Shown here: one piece after another, positions 15,062-24,660 of the stretch
How positions within the stretch are numbered: position 1 is the stretch's first letter
How the letters are laid out: every line of letters starts with the position of its first letter
Assembly: GCA_025455065.1 (NCBI GenBank)
Contig: JALONG010000056.1
Span: 1 to 39,603 of the forward strand
Length of the DNA: 39,603 nucleotides
Origin: Candidatus Kapaibacterium sp.
GTDB taxonomy: Bacteria > Bacteroidota > Ignavibacteria > Kapaibacteriales > UBA4661
Direction of reading: 5' to 3'
Translations under genes and position numbers: made by a program
Notes under the pieces: generated by a model
Database searches by the model: none
What the model saw: the letters and a program-made list of their open reading frames with translations, nothing else
What the model was told of the DNA's origin: nothing

Positions 15062-17413
15062 ATGAAAGTCGTTCATAATTTATCCATGAGTAAAAAATTT
15101 ACTCTGGTTGTTGTCGGATTGATGATACCGATAATGATTTTGTTGGTGTTCTTTATTCAAGAATCGAATAAAGCAATCCAATTCGCGGAAAAGGAGATTG
15201 AAGGGGATAATTATTTACGTCCCTTACGCGGACTTTTGACACAAATGTCCTTCCACAGGCTTTATGCGATGCGTGCCACAGCAGCCGACCCGTCGGCACA
15301 GGAATTACTTACCAAGACAAACTCCAATATCGAAACACTGCTGGGCGATTTGCGCAAGCAGGATGAACTCTACAACGCATCCCTTCAAATCGGCGGCAGA
15401 GCGAAAAAAATTGAAAATCTATGGAACATTGTGAAAGGCAAAGCCTCGTCGTTAAGCGCCGACCAAAGCAAATCTGAACACGACGCGCTGGTAGCAGAAG
15501 TGCGGTCACTTATTGTCTGGGTGGGCGACAAATCCAATCTTATTCTTGACCCCGACCTTGATTCGTACTACATCATGGATGCCACGCTCATTCGCCTGAT
15601 GGACGATATTGACCTTATGCAGCAAGCGGTTTTCAGCATTGAACGCGCCCTGCGTGCAGGTTTTCCGTCGCCCAATGACCGCTCCGATGCAAAAGTTTAC
15701 ATGGTGCTGATGAGTGCGCATACGGCAGGTTTGGAGGGTGATTTTTCAACGGCATACGACAATAATGCGCTGGGAAATTTGAAAGTAAAACTGAACGCCG
15801 GATTCCGCCAGCACTTGTCCGACAAACGCGCCTTTGCAAGCGCTGTGCAGGAAAAATATGTCATGTCGGAAATCAATCAACTCACGATTGCAGAATTGGA
15901 AACCCTAGCAAGTGCGTATTTCCGAACTGGCGATGCGCTCTGGTATAATTCCGTGAATGAACTTGACGCGCTGCTTCATGCCAGAATTGAGAGTTTTCGC
16001 TCAAAATTGTACATCAATTTAGCGATTGTTGCCGTGATTTTTGTCGTGGTTTTGCTTATTGTTCACACGATTATCACCGATGTACGCTCGTCGGTTGCAA
16101 ATCTGGTGGAAACGACAAACCGCGCCAAAGCAGGCGATTTAGCGGCGCAATCCACCATCACCGGAAACGACGAGTTTGCAGCATTAGCCGATGCCGTCAA
16201 TTCTATGATTGAGCGCATAAGAACAGGCGTTGGCGAACTTCGCGCCGAAAAAAGCACCATTCAGCGCCGCGTGGACGATGCCGTGCGCGATTCCGAATCG
16301 CAGCGTATGTACCTTTCCGAAAGCACACAAACGCTACTCCGCGAAATGGAGCATTTTGCCAAAGGTGATTTGACTGTGCGTCTCGACCACGACCGTAACG
16401 ATGACATTGGTGCGCTCTTTCAAGGGTTTAGCTTTGCTGTCGGTAATTTGCGTTCAACCGTTGAAAAAGTCTATGAAGCAGTGAATGCGACCGTGAGCGC
16501 AAGCACAGAAATTGCGGCAAGTTCTAATGAAATTTCCTCCGGCGCACGTCGGCAGATGGATGAAATCGCTTCGATTGTGGCTTCCATTGCCGAGATGAGC
16601 CAAAGTATCAACGATAACTCTCGGTTAGCAATGATGGTGGCAGATTCTGCTCAGGAAGCCGGCAAAATCGCATCACAAAGCGGTGATGTGCTTGCTGCTG
16701 CTGCTTCGGACATTACCAACGTTGCAGCAATCGTTGAACAATCAGCAAAGACTGTGCGTCATCTTGGAAGCCAAAGCCAAGAAATTGGCGAAATTATTCA
16801 AGTCATTGATGAAATTGCTGACCAGACAAATCTCCTCGCTCTGAACGCCGCTATTGAAGCCGCCCGCGCGGGTGAACAGGGCAAAGGGTTTGCCGTTGTT
16901 GCCGATGAAGTACGCAAACTTGCCGAGCGCACAACCAAAGCAACTAAGCGGATTGCCGACATGATTGAGCATATTCAAAACTCAACCGAAGAAGCTGTAA
17001 CAACGATTCAGCGCGGTATCGGCGAAGTACAGCGCGGCAAAGAATCGGCGTACCGCGCAAAGCAGTCTGTGGGCGCGATTATTGAGCGCTCCAAAAACGT
17101 GGCGGACTCTATCATGCAAGTTGCCGCCGCCACTGAAGAACAATCCCAAGTCAGCGAAGAAGTGCTGCGCAATGCCGAAATTATTAAATCTATCACCGAA
17201 AGCACTTCCGCCGGCATCATCCAAATTGTTCACGCTGTGGAGGATGTAAGCCGTCTGGCGGTACATTTGGAAGCAATGATAAAACAATTTAATATCGGCA
17301 TCAATGCTGCACGCAGACCTAATGCAACGCCCCACGCAGCCGCACCAATGCAAGCGCCACATCAACCTGCGCAAGTTAATACTGCATTTTCTGCCACAAA
17401 TTTATTACATTAA
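15062..17413 (+). CDS. Methyl-accepting chemotaxis protein
   Basis: A 783-residue membrane chemoreceptor. Transmembrane helix 1 is at about 13-32, followed by a helical extracytoplasmic sensor of about 280 residues. Helix 2 is at about 317-336, with a HAMP domain after it and a second HAMP-like unit around 425-460 ([32 protein letters not shown]). The signalling domain follows, with the conserved hairpin tip [47 protein letters not shown] near 577-625. A Pro/Ala-rich tail ends the protein. The sensor is not a recognised ligand-binding type. No che or motility genes are in the window, so its signalling partner is elsewhere. A small membrane-protein gene follows 37 bp downstream. Confidence 0.93.
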   Translation: MKVVHNLSMSKKFTLVVVGLMIPIMILLVFFIQESNKAIQFAEKEIEGDNYLRPLRGLLTQMSFHRLYAMRATAADPSAQELLTKTNSNIETLLGDLRKQDELYNASLQIGGRAKKIENLWNIVKGKASSLSADQSKSEHDALVAEVRSLIVWVGDKSNLILDPDLDSYYIMDATLIRLMDDIDLMQQAVFSIERALRAGFPSPNDRSDAKVYMVLMSAHTAGLEGDFSTAYDNNALGNLKVKLNAGFRQHLSDKRAFASAVQEKYVMSEINQLTIAELETLASAYFRTGDALWYNSVNELDALLHARIESFRSKLYINLAIVAVIFVVVLLIVHTIITDVRSSVANLVETTNRAKAGDLAAQSTITGNDEFAALADAVNSMIERIRTGVGELRAEKSTIQRRVDDAVRDSESQRMYLSESTQTLLREMEHFAKGDLTVRLDHDRNDDIGALFQGFSFAVGNLRSTVEKVYEAVNATVSASTEIAASSNEISSGARRQMDEIASIVASIAEMSQSINDNSRLAMMVADSAQEAGKIASQSGDVLAAAASDITNVAAIVEQSAKTVRHLGSQSQEIGEIIQVIDEIADQTNLLALNAAIEAARAGEQGKGFAVVADEVRKLAERTTKATKRIADMIEHIQNSTEEAVTTIQRGIGEVQRGKESAYRAKQSVGAIIERSKNVADSIMQVAAATEEQSQVSEEVLRNAEIIKSITESTSAGIIQIVHAVEDVSRLAVHLEAMIKQFNIGINAARRPNATPHAAAPMQAPHQPAQVNTAFSATNLLH

Positions 17414-17450
17414 CGGCTCACACTTGTTTCATCTTTTTTAAGGGCAAACC

Positions 17451-17837
17451 ATGAGCTACGAATTTACACCCGAACAAAATTCACTCTTCAGCAACCTCGC
17501 CTCAAAACTGAAGACGGTGGGAATAACGTTTATCATCTTAGGTGTGTTGCAAAGTTTTCTTGCGTTTGCCAATAATGGCACGTTCGGCATCATTACAGGA
17601 GTTTTAGGCGGCATCCTCTTCGCCGTAATCGGCGTACTGATGGTGAATGCAGCGAGTTCCTTCAAACTTATCGTGGATACTGAAGGGCAAGATATTTCTA
17701 ACCTCATGCAAGCTCTTAACTCCTTGCTTTCGATGTACACCATTCAATTTTGGGCGCTTGTGGTCTCAATTATTTTAGTATTGCTCGTGGTGATTCAAGC
17801 CGTTCTAACACTCTCGTCGCTCTCACGTGGGCGGTAA
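17451..17837 (+). CDS. Small membrane protein, DUF5362-like
   Basis: A 128-residue protein with three hydrophobic segments (about 22-42, 46-68, 98-122). The soluble piece between the second and third, SSFKLIVDTEGQDISNLMQALNSL, resembles the DUF5362 family. Function is unknown. It lies between the chemoreceptor and the CobW-type GTPase genes, with only 11 bases to the next start. The family call is tentative; the gene itself is convincing from its ORF, spacing and AAGGGC site. Confidence 0.65.
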   Translation: MSYEFTPEQNSLFSNLASKLKTVGITFIILGVLQSFLAFANNGTFGIITGVLGGILFAVIGVLMVNAASSFKLIVDTEGQDISNLMQALNSLLSMYTIQFWALVVSIILVLLVVIQAVLTLSSLSRGR

Positions 17838-17848
17838 ATGAACAGATT

Positions 17849-18847
17849 ATGCCCGAAATTTCTTCTCAGCCAAGTATTCATCTCGTTACCGGATATTTAG
17901 GAAGTGGCAAAACGCAGTTTTTGTCGCGCCTTTTGGAACGACCCTTATTGCAGGAGCGCGTTGCGGTTATCGTGAATGATTTTGGAACGGTGATGTTCGA
18001 CGGACTCAAGCTGACAAGCGCTGTTCGGGGCGATAACACGGTAGAAATTCTGGATGTTCCGGGCGGATGTTTGTGCTGTTCGGCGATTGACGATTTTCAA
18101 CGTGCCTTGCACGACGTGATTGGACGCGGCGCACGGCGGATTTTTATCGAAGCCACAGGACTTGCCGATGCCGAACAAGTGCAACGCGACTTAGCATTTA
18201 TGCGCTTTCCGATTGATTCCACGCTCTGCATTGTGGATGCGCTCAATCTTCGCCGCTTTCAAAAACTTTTTCACATCGTCAATGCACAAATCAAAGCTGC
18301 CGATGTATTGCTGATTTCTAAATCTGACCTTGTGAAAAAGCCTGATTCTACGCAACTTCTGGAAGATGAACTCCGCATACTCAATCCCAGAGCAATGGTA
18401 CATCGCCTTGACAAAGGACGTGCTGATGCACCCTTGCTGTTGCAACTGTTCGCTCCGGCAGAGCGCTTTATTCCCGATATTCACCCCCATATCCAAGAAC
18501 ATCTGCTCCACGACGGCGTTACGGCATTTCGCATTGTGCTGCCTGAAAGCGTGGATTTTCCTATGCTGGAGAGAATGTTGGCAGATATTCCCATCGGTCT
18601 TGTACGCATCAAAGGGCTTCTGCGATTCGATAATTCCCCCAAGCCGATTTTGCTCAATTTTATTGCCGGAGCGTGGAATTATCAGCCGTTGGACGAGGGA
18701 ACATCGGCTCCGAATGAACTGTTTGCTATCGGTCAAAACGTTGTGATTGACGATGTGCAATCCCGCTTTCAAGCGCTTGGCGCTCGTGTCGAAGGCGGAA
18801 CGGTGAGGAGCTTGGGCTTGATTGACCATGAGCATCACACGCATTAA
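17849..18847 (+). CDS. CobW/COG0523 family GTPase (metal chaperone type)
   Basis: A 332-residue G3E-family P-loop GTPase. Walker A is GYLGSGKT (15-22), the metal-binding CxCC motif is in GGCLCCSA (C74, C76, C77), ATGLAD follows, and the guanine-specificity motif is SKSD instead of NKxD. A CobW C-terminal domain follows from about residue 225. Members deliver zinc, cobalt or other metals to client enzymes. The client is not evident here, though cysS (a zinc enzyme) is next downstream. The frame is open to 17750 inside the preceding gene, and ATG 17849 was chosen as the first start after that gene's stop. Confidence 0.88.
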   Translation: MPEISSQPSIHLVTGYLGSGKTQFLSRLLERPLLQERVAVIVNDFGTVMFDGLKLTSAVRGDNTVEILDVPGGCLCCSAIDDFQRALHDVIGRGARRIFIEATGLADAEQVQRDLAFMRFPIDSTLCIVDALNLRRFQKLFHIVNAQIKAADVLLISKSDLVKKPDSTQLLEDELRILNPRAMVHRLDKGRADAPLLLQLFAPAERFIPDIHPHIQEHLLHDGVTAFRIVLPESVDFPMLERMLADIPIGLVRIKGLLRFDNSPKPILLNFIAGAWNYQPLDEGTSAPNELFAIGQNVVIDDVQSRFQALGARVEGGTVRSLGLIDHEHHTH

Positions 18848-18901
18848 CTGTTCCGCGCAATCTCCTGTCCACAAAAAACTCGCAAATCCCGCTTTTAACC
18901 C

Positions 18902-18932
18902 TTTGTGAATCCCTGAATCTGCCGTATATTTT
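18902..18932 (+). promoter_or_regulatory. Bacteroidetes-type promoter for cysS
   Basis: TTTG (18902-18905), a 19-bp spacer, and TATATTTT (18925-18932) agree with the -33 TTTG / -7 TAnnTTTG arrangement except for the final base. The cysS ATG is 154 bp downstream. Confidence 0.4.
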
Positions 18933-19086
18933 CGGCGAGATTGTAGCTGGGATAGTGTTCGTATTTGAGCAATGCAGATTACGCTCTACTGCTCTGAAAG
19001 CCTTGGAAATAAGCGCTTGTTTGGGCTGACACCTCCCAAAACTCACTACGCAAAAACTTAACACTTTTTCGCCTTTGCTTTCGGTT

Positions 19087-20556
19087 ATGCAAATTCACCT
19101 TACCAATACCCTTTCCCGCACAGTTGAGCCTTTCAAACCCCTGCACGACGGCGTTGTACGGATGTATTCCTGCGGTCCGACGGTCTATAACACTGCACAC
19201 ATCGGCAATATGCGAGCGTTTCTGTTCACAGACCTGTTGCAGCGCGTCTTGCGCGTGGTGGGCGGTTTTAAGGTGCAATGGGTGATGAACATTACCGACA
19301 TTGACGATAAAACGATTCGGGACAGCGCTATCGGTTCACCTCTTTGGCAAGCAGATATGGGCGCTCAAACCGAGGATGCCCGTGAAAATCTCCGCACGTT
19401 CACCGAGTTTTACGCCAAAGTCTTTGTAGCGGATATTGCCGCGCTGAAAATCCACCAAGCGAGTTTTCATGCGATGCCGAGAGCAACACACTATATTCCG
19501 CAAATGCAGGAACTCATCCGCCTTATTGCTGAAAAAGGCTTTGCCTACGAGCGTGGCGGAAGCGTCTATTTCAACGTTGCAGCATGGCGCAATGCTGATA
19601 AATACGGCAAACTTTTCAAAATTGACGCGGAAAATTTTCAAGAAGGAGTACGGATTGATGCCGATGAATACGACCGCGAAAGCGTAAGCGATTTTGTGCT
19701 GTGGAAAGGCAAAAAAGACGGCGAACCCGCATGGGACTTTGAGTTTGAAGGAAAAAATATCCTTGGTCGTCCGGGCTGGCATATCGAATGTTCCGCAATG
19801 GCGCGTGAACTCTTGGGTTTGCCCTTTGACATTCACACGGGCGGCATAGATTTGTGCTTCCCGCACCATGAGGACGAAATTGCTCAAAGCAAGGCTGGAT
19901 ACGGCGTAGAGCCGGTCAATTATTGGTGCCATAACGAATTTTTGGAAGTCGAGGGCGACAAAATGTCGAAATCAAAAGGGAACTTTTATACTGTTGGCGA
20001 CCTCACTGCCAAAGGTATTGACCCGATTGATATTCGCTGGCTTATGCTTTCGGCGCATTACGGCTCGCGGCTCAATTTCACCTTTGCAGGCTTGGAAGCG
20101 GGACGCAAAGCACGTTTCAGAGTGCAGGAATACATCTATGATTTGTGGGAACGCTCCGCAGGAACGGTCGCCGCCGCAAGCACAAACACCACTGCTGAAG
20201 CGCTTCGCACGGCAGTTTTTGGCGAATTGGCAAATGATTTGCAAACGCCGAAAGCAATGGCGGAACTGTTTACGTTTATCAATCGTAACCCTGCATCCAG
20301 CGTGGAATCAAGCCTTGCAGCCGCTTTGTTGGGTTTTTTACAGGAATTGAACGACATTTTGGAAGTGTGGCAATTTACCGCACGTCCCGCACAAACGCTT
20401 GCTGTTCCACCCGAAGTAGCGGCACTCGCCGAAGCACGTTGGCAGGCAAAACGCACGAAAAATTTTGCCGAATCTGACCGCCTACGCGGGGAAATCGCTG
20501 CCTTGGGCTTTGTGGTAAAAGACACGAAAGATGGTTATACTTTGGAAGTTGCTTAA
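19087..20556 (+). CDS. cysS: Cysteinyl-tRNA synthetase
   Basis: Charges tRNA-Cys. The 489-residue class I synthetase has the zinc ligand Cys in MYSCGPTVYN (C29), the HIGN signature (39-42), the zinc-binding HIECSAMARELLG and FPHHEDEIAQS segments, and KMSKSKGN. The C-terminal helical part ends with the typical RAKKNFAESDRLR-like pattern (here RTKNFAESDRLRGEIAALGF). The frame is open to a TTG at 19075. ATG 19087 fits the usual N terminus MQIHLTNTLSR. Confidence 0.97.
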   Translation: MQIHLTNTLSRTVEPFKPLHDGVVRMYSCGPTVYNTAHIGNMRAFLFTDLLQRVLRVVGGFKVQWVMNITDIDDKTIRDSAIGSPLWQADMGAQTEDARENLRTFTEFYAKVFVADIAALKIHQASFHAMPRATHYIPQMQELIRLIAEKGFAYERGGSVYFNVAAWRNADKYGKLFKIDAENFQEGVRIDADEYDRESVSDFVLWKGKKDGEPAWDFEFEGKNILGRPGWHIECSAMARELLGLPFDIHTGGIDLCFPHHEDEIAQSKAGYGVEPVNYWCHNEFLEVEGDKMSKSKGNFYTVGDLTAKGIDPIDIRWLMLSAHYGSRLNFTFAGLEAGRKARFRVQEYIYDLWERSAGTVAAASTNTTAEALRTAVFGELANDLQTPKAMAELFTFINRNPASSVESSLAAALLGFLQELNDILEVWQFTARPAQTLAVPPEVAALAEARWQAKRTKNFAESDRLRGEIAALGFVVKDTKDGYTLEVA

Positions 20557-20662
20557 AACCTTCTTCCTGCGACTTTTATTCTGAAAACCTTACTCGTACA
20601 ATCCTACTTCAGCAATATATTCTTACCACTTGGGGATTTTCACGACATCATTTTTGACGATT

Positions 20663-23600
20663 ATGCACATTTCAAAACTCCCTCCAAAATTTCTTTACCA
20701 CATCGCCCTTGCTTGCTGCGTCTGTTTGACGGCAGCACTTTTTTCGAGCGCAACGCAAGCACAGGTGCGCTATGTCAAAACATTCACCGAATCGGTAAAC
20801 ACCTTCAGTGACCGCGAAGGCACAGCCCGCAGCCAACCTTACGGAAACAATCTCAATAATTTTTGGCTTGTGAAGCCCACAAATCCGCTTGGGACGCGGC
20901 TTATCATTCTGCGCTTTGATTCGCTCAACACCCAGCGCACACGCGATGTTGTCAGAATTTTTGCCGGAGGAACAACCCAACGCCTTGATACATCGCGGCT
21001 TCTGGCGACCATAAGCGGCGCAAATCCGCCCGGAGCAGTGATTATTCCTGACAGTGCCGTAACGGTACAGTTTGTCACCGATGGCTCTATTGCAGGAGAA
21101 ACACGCCGCGACAGCCTTACGGGCTGGACTATAACGTATTTCGCCATTACCAATGTGTTCACGGCTGCCGAAGGCGTTCTGCGTGACCGCGAGGGTGCTA
21201 CACGGCAAACGGGCTACCAGCCCAATCTGGATGCGCTTTGGCTTATTCGTCCGCAAGGTGCGCGACAGATGCTTTTGCAGTTTGATTCGCTCAATCTTGA
21301 AGAGGATTATGATTTTGTTAATATCTTCGCCGGAGTGGAAGAGCCGCGATTTATCGGCGGTTTCACCGGTTCAAGGGTGCCACCGAGTTTTGCCATTAAC
21401 GACAGCCTTGTGATTGTGCGCTTTACGACGGATTTCGGTACTTCGGGCGACGATGACCGTGTTCCTTCAGGTTGGACGTTGCGGTATGTCTCTTCCACAC
21501 GGGCAACGGTGCTGCGTCCCGACACAGACTATCTGTATTTTGGCGATGTAGTGCTTGGCGAGCAATCCCCTGTGCGGTCACTGCGGATAAGCGGTTCGTC
21601 CTTTATTGACGATATTACTGTCATTGCTCCCGAAGGCTTCAGTATTGCCACCTCCCCAACGGATGTGTTCCGCGACACCGTGCGTATTACCGTTCCGAAA
21701 AATTCCATAGCCACCTCGCGTGGACAAGTGTTCATCCGCTTCAACCCGAAACAAGCAACGGAATTTTACGACAGACTTTCGATACGAAGCGGCACCAATG
21801 AAGAATTTGTTGATTTGGGAGGCATTGGGAAACCCTTTGTTTTTTGGGAATCAACCGGTGGACCAAATAGCGGACAAATTACGACGCTCGGCATCGCGGC
21901 AGGAAATACGCTGCTAGCCGGAACACGAAGCGGCATCTACCGCTCCAATTCTAACGGTGCAGTTTGGCTATCAAGTAGCACAGGGTTAAACGCGAAAGGT
22001 GCGCAGCGTATTTACGACATTACCATCGGTCAAGCACGCGATACTATCGTGTATGTCAATACCGATGCGGGAATGTACTTCTCGCTTGATAGCGGCAAAG
22101 CATGGCGACCGCTCACAAAAGCAGGTATTCCCGAATCTGCGACGGTGTTTGCAATGGTGCAATACAGAGGGCGCTTGCTTGCAGGCACGAAGTCGGGTTT
22201 GTACCGCTATGTCTTGCTTCGTAATAGGTGGGAGCGCTCTATGCAAGGCTTCCCGAAAAACGATATTGAAGTGCGGTCTTTGACGGTGCATGACAGTAGC
22301 ATAGTTGCAGGAACGCGGGATTACGGCATATTTATTTCGGCTGATACTGCCTCAACTTGGAAGGCTATCAATGGTGAGAACAGCCGCACAAGTACTGCTG
22401 TTCCTCTGGAAGACAACGACGTTGTACACCTTACCAGTGCGAAAGGCATACTGTTTGCAATTGTGGATAATATCTACACCGAGGATGAAGTGGAGTATGT
22501 TGATTCTTCTGAGGTGCTGTCCTCCAAAGACAACGGCACAACATGGCAAGCCGAAGACCTTGAAGAAATCAATGACCGAGGCTGGTGGAAAATTTACAGT
22601 GTTCTGTTGGTCAATAATGTTTTGTACTTAGGTACGGACAATGGTGTAGCGCGTCGGCGCTTTTCCGATACTTCTTCATCAACGATTTGGAATTTCCCTC
22701 AAGACCCCGCAGCCACAGGCTTGACGGAATCTACGATTGTTAAACTGATAACGAATGGTTCGACGGTATATGCCGGAACATTGGGCGGTGTATTCCGCTC
22801 GAATAATCAAGGGCTATCATGGCAATCCGTTAATACGGGGCTAACGGCAACGAGTGTTACTGCCATGACGAATCTTCGCGGAACAGTGCTTGCGGCAACC
22901 GAAGGAAGCGGAATTTTCCGCAGCAGTGATAACGGCACAACATGGCAACAATCCAACAACGGTTTGCGCGGCGTGTTTATCGGGAATTTTGTGCAAGACG
23001 GCAGTTCCGTACTGACGTGCGTCTATAACGACCGCACACCGGATTGGGCGAATAACGGCGTATTTCGTTCATTGGACAATGGTCAGTCGTGGACGCTCAC
23101 GGGCAAATTTCCCGATAGCACCAATGTCCGTCAGATGAGTCCGCAACCGGATGTGTACTGCATTGAACGAGATGACCAAAATGTTCTCTATGCAGGAACG
23201 TTGCAGTATGACGAGAATTTTTTCTTTGCCTCAACCACAGGCGGTGTTACATGGCGCATGATAGATCTGCCGCTCGTTCTTCGGAGAGATAGCTTGGTTA
23301 AGTTGGATGTACCTATTTACGACATCGAAGACGGTCCCGGCACAGGCATTTTTATCGCCACCTACGGCGAGGGCGTATTTTGGTCACCAAACCCCTTGGC
23401 AAGACCCAAACCACAGTGGACACGCTTGCTTTTTGAGAATGATGGCGATGAGTATTACTCAAACATTTTGACAACGTTTAACGGTGATTTGTATGTCGGC
23501 ACCGAAGCAGGACTGCACTATGCCAATGCCGCCAGAACGCGCTTTATTTCGCTCAGTGATACGGTGGTCGGGGCATATCCTATTTTGTCATTGTATGTTT

Positions 23601-24496
23601 TGAATGGTATGCTCTACGCGGGAGTTTCCGAACACGGCGTTTGGCGCAGCGCTGACGGCGATACATGGGAGCAGGTGAATATCGGATTTTTCCCCGATGA
23701 CAGCCCTGAAGTGTATTCGCTCACTGCCGACGGTGTGAATATCTACGCGGGTTTGGACGGTAATGCGATTCACCGTACATCGCTCACCCAGACTGCTACG
23801 GCAGCACGGGCGCTGCTAAGTGTTCCCGAAACCTACGCCGCACAGCCGGGCGACACGCTGCGCGTTTCGGTTTTTCTTCAGGCTTCGCAAAGTCTGCCGG
23901 AACTCGCGCCAACGCTCATGCCAACGGTAACGGGTGTTCTGCGCTTTAATGCCTCGCTTTTAGAGCCTGTTGATGACCTGCAATCGGTCGTGGTCAATGG
24001 GGAACGCTTGGTGAATTTCCGGGCGCAGTTGAAATCTCCCGCACAAATACGGATGTCGCGTGATTCCTCGCTGATTACGTTCCGTTTTCGGGCATTGCTT
24101 GGAAACAGCGTCGCTACGCCACTTTCGCTGACCAATCTTTCGGCGCTGAATACGACGGTCATTAGCCGCCGTCCGGGACTTTTTACGCTGCGAGGACTGT
24201 CGGACGCAGGCGGCACAAGGCTTTTCGTGGCAGAGAGCAAACCTACGCTGGCGCTTGTACCCAACCCGACGAGCAACGCGGTCAGTATCACGCTGAAAAC
24301 CTTTGAATCCGGCATGACAACAGTGAACATTAGCAACGTATTCGGGCAGAATGTGAAAACGGTCGTAAGCGGAGAAATACTGGCAGGAGAATACGATTTG
24401 AGCGCAGCACTAAGCGATTTACCGCAAGGCGTGTATTTTGTGAACGTTCAAACGCCCACACAGCGTGTTGTTCGGCAAGTTCAACTTGTGAAATAA
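20663..24496 (+). CDS. Secreted CUB / beta-propeller protein with T9SS sorting domain
   Basis: A 1277-residue extracellular or surface protein. An N-terminal signal peptide (to about residue 33, ending SSATQA) leads into two CUB-like repeats (about 40-160 and 165-285), both with the pattern DREG, W-LV/IRP, L-FDSLN and V-IFAG. A beta-sandwich segment follows (285-395). Then comes a long sialidase/Ycf48-like propeller region (about 396-1040) with repeated FRS-x-NG-x-W units, a possible cohesin-like domain (about 1045-1185, LSVPETYAAQPGDTLRVSV), and a C-terminal type IX secretion domain (1198-1277) starting LVPNPTSNAVSI and ending in GVYFVNVQTP-x-Q-x-V-x-Q-x-QLVK. Known T9SS cargo is exported and may be cut and attached to the surface. 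The ligand is unknown; adhesion or surface binding is inference. ATG 20663 was chosen over an upstream TTG because it begins the signal peptide. Confidence 0.85.
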   Translation: MHISKLPPKFLYHIALACCVCLTAALFSSATQAQVRYVKTFTESVNTFSDREGTARSQPYGNNLNNFWLVKPTNPLGTRLIILRFDSLNTQRTRDVVRIFAGGTTQRLDTSRLLATISGANPPGAVIIPDSAVTVQFVTDGSIAGETRRDSLTGWTITYFAITNVFTAAEGVLRDREGATRQTGYQPNLDALWLIRPQGARQMLLQFDSLNLEEDYDFVNIFAGVEEPRFIGGFTGSRVPPSFAINDSLVIVRFTTDFGTSGDDDRVPSGWTLRYVSSTRATVLRPDTDYLYFGDVVLGEQSPVRSLRISGSSFIDDITVIAPEGFSIATSPTDVFRDTVRITVPKNSIATSRGQVFIRFNPKQATEFYDRLSIRSGTNEEFVDLGGIGKPFVFWESTGGPNSGQITTLGIAAGNTLLAGTRSGIYRSNSNGAVWLSSSTGLNAKGAQRIYDITIGQARDTIVYVNTDAGMYFSLDSGKAWRPLTKAGIPESATVFAMVQYRGRLLAGTKSGLYRYVLLRNRWERSMQGFPKNDIEVRSLTVHDSSIVAGTRDYGIFISADTASTWKAINGENSRTSTAVPLEDNDVVHLTSAKGILFAIVDNIYTEDEVEYVDSSEVLSSKDNGTTWQAEDLEEINDRGWWKIYSVLLVNNVLYLGTDNGVARRRFSDTSSSTIWNFPQDPAATGLTESTIVKLITNGSTVYAGTLGGVFRSNNQGLSWQSVNTGLTATSVTAMTNLRGTVLAATEGSGIFRSSDNGTTWQQSNNGLRGVFIGNFVQDGSSVLTCVYNDRTPDWANNGVFRSLDNGQSWTLTGKFPDSTNVRQMSPQPDVYCIERDDQNVLYAGTLQYDENFFFASTTGGVTWRMIDLPLVLRRDSLVKLDVPIYDIEDGPGTGIFIATYGEGVFWSPNPLARPKPQWTRLLFENDGDEYYSNILTTFNGDLYVGTEAGLHYANAARTRFISLSDTVVGAYPILSLYVLNGMLYAGVSEHGVWRSADGDTWEQVNIGFFPDDSPEVYSLTADGVNIYAGLDGNAIHRTSLTQTATAARALLSVPETYAAQPGDTLRVSVFLQASQSLPELAPTLMPTVTGVLRFNASLLEPVDDLQSVVVNGERLVNFRAQLKSPAQIRMSRDSSLITFRFRALLGNSVATPLSLTNLSALNTTVISRRPGLFTLRGLSDAGGTRLFVAESKPTLALVPNPTSNAVSITLKTFESGMTTVNISNVFGQNVKTVVSGEILAGEYDLSAALSDLPQGVYFVNVQTPTQRVVRQVQLVK

Positions 24497-24584
24497 CGGT
24501 CAATGCTTGTGAGTTATACCAATTTACGCTGAGGATTGTGCATTATTTTTTCAATGCTTTTCTCTGTAAGCAGCATAAATACTC

Positions 24585-24642
24585 GCACAGACAAGAATGT
24601 CTGTGCCACTGAAGATAACGCTGCCGTACTACGGTTTTTTTT
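24585..24642 (+). terminator. Terminator region between convergent genes
   Basis: A 9-bp stem GCACAGACA/TGTCTGTGC (24585-24606) is followed by a short CCGT-ACT-ACGG hairpin (24624-24634) with eight T residues after it (24635-24642). The second hairpin is short, so termination strength is uncertain. It lies after the T9SS gene and before the convergent NDH-2 gene end. Confidence 0.45.
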
Positions 24643-24660
24643 GTGAGTAATTGAGCGTTT

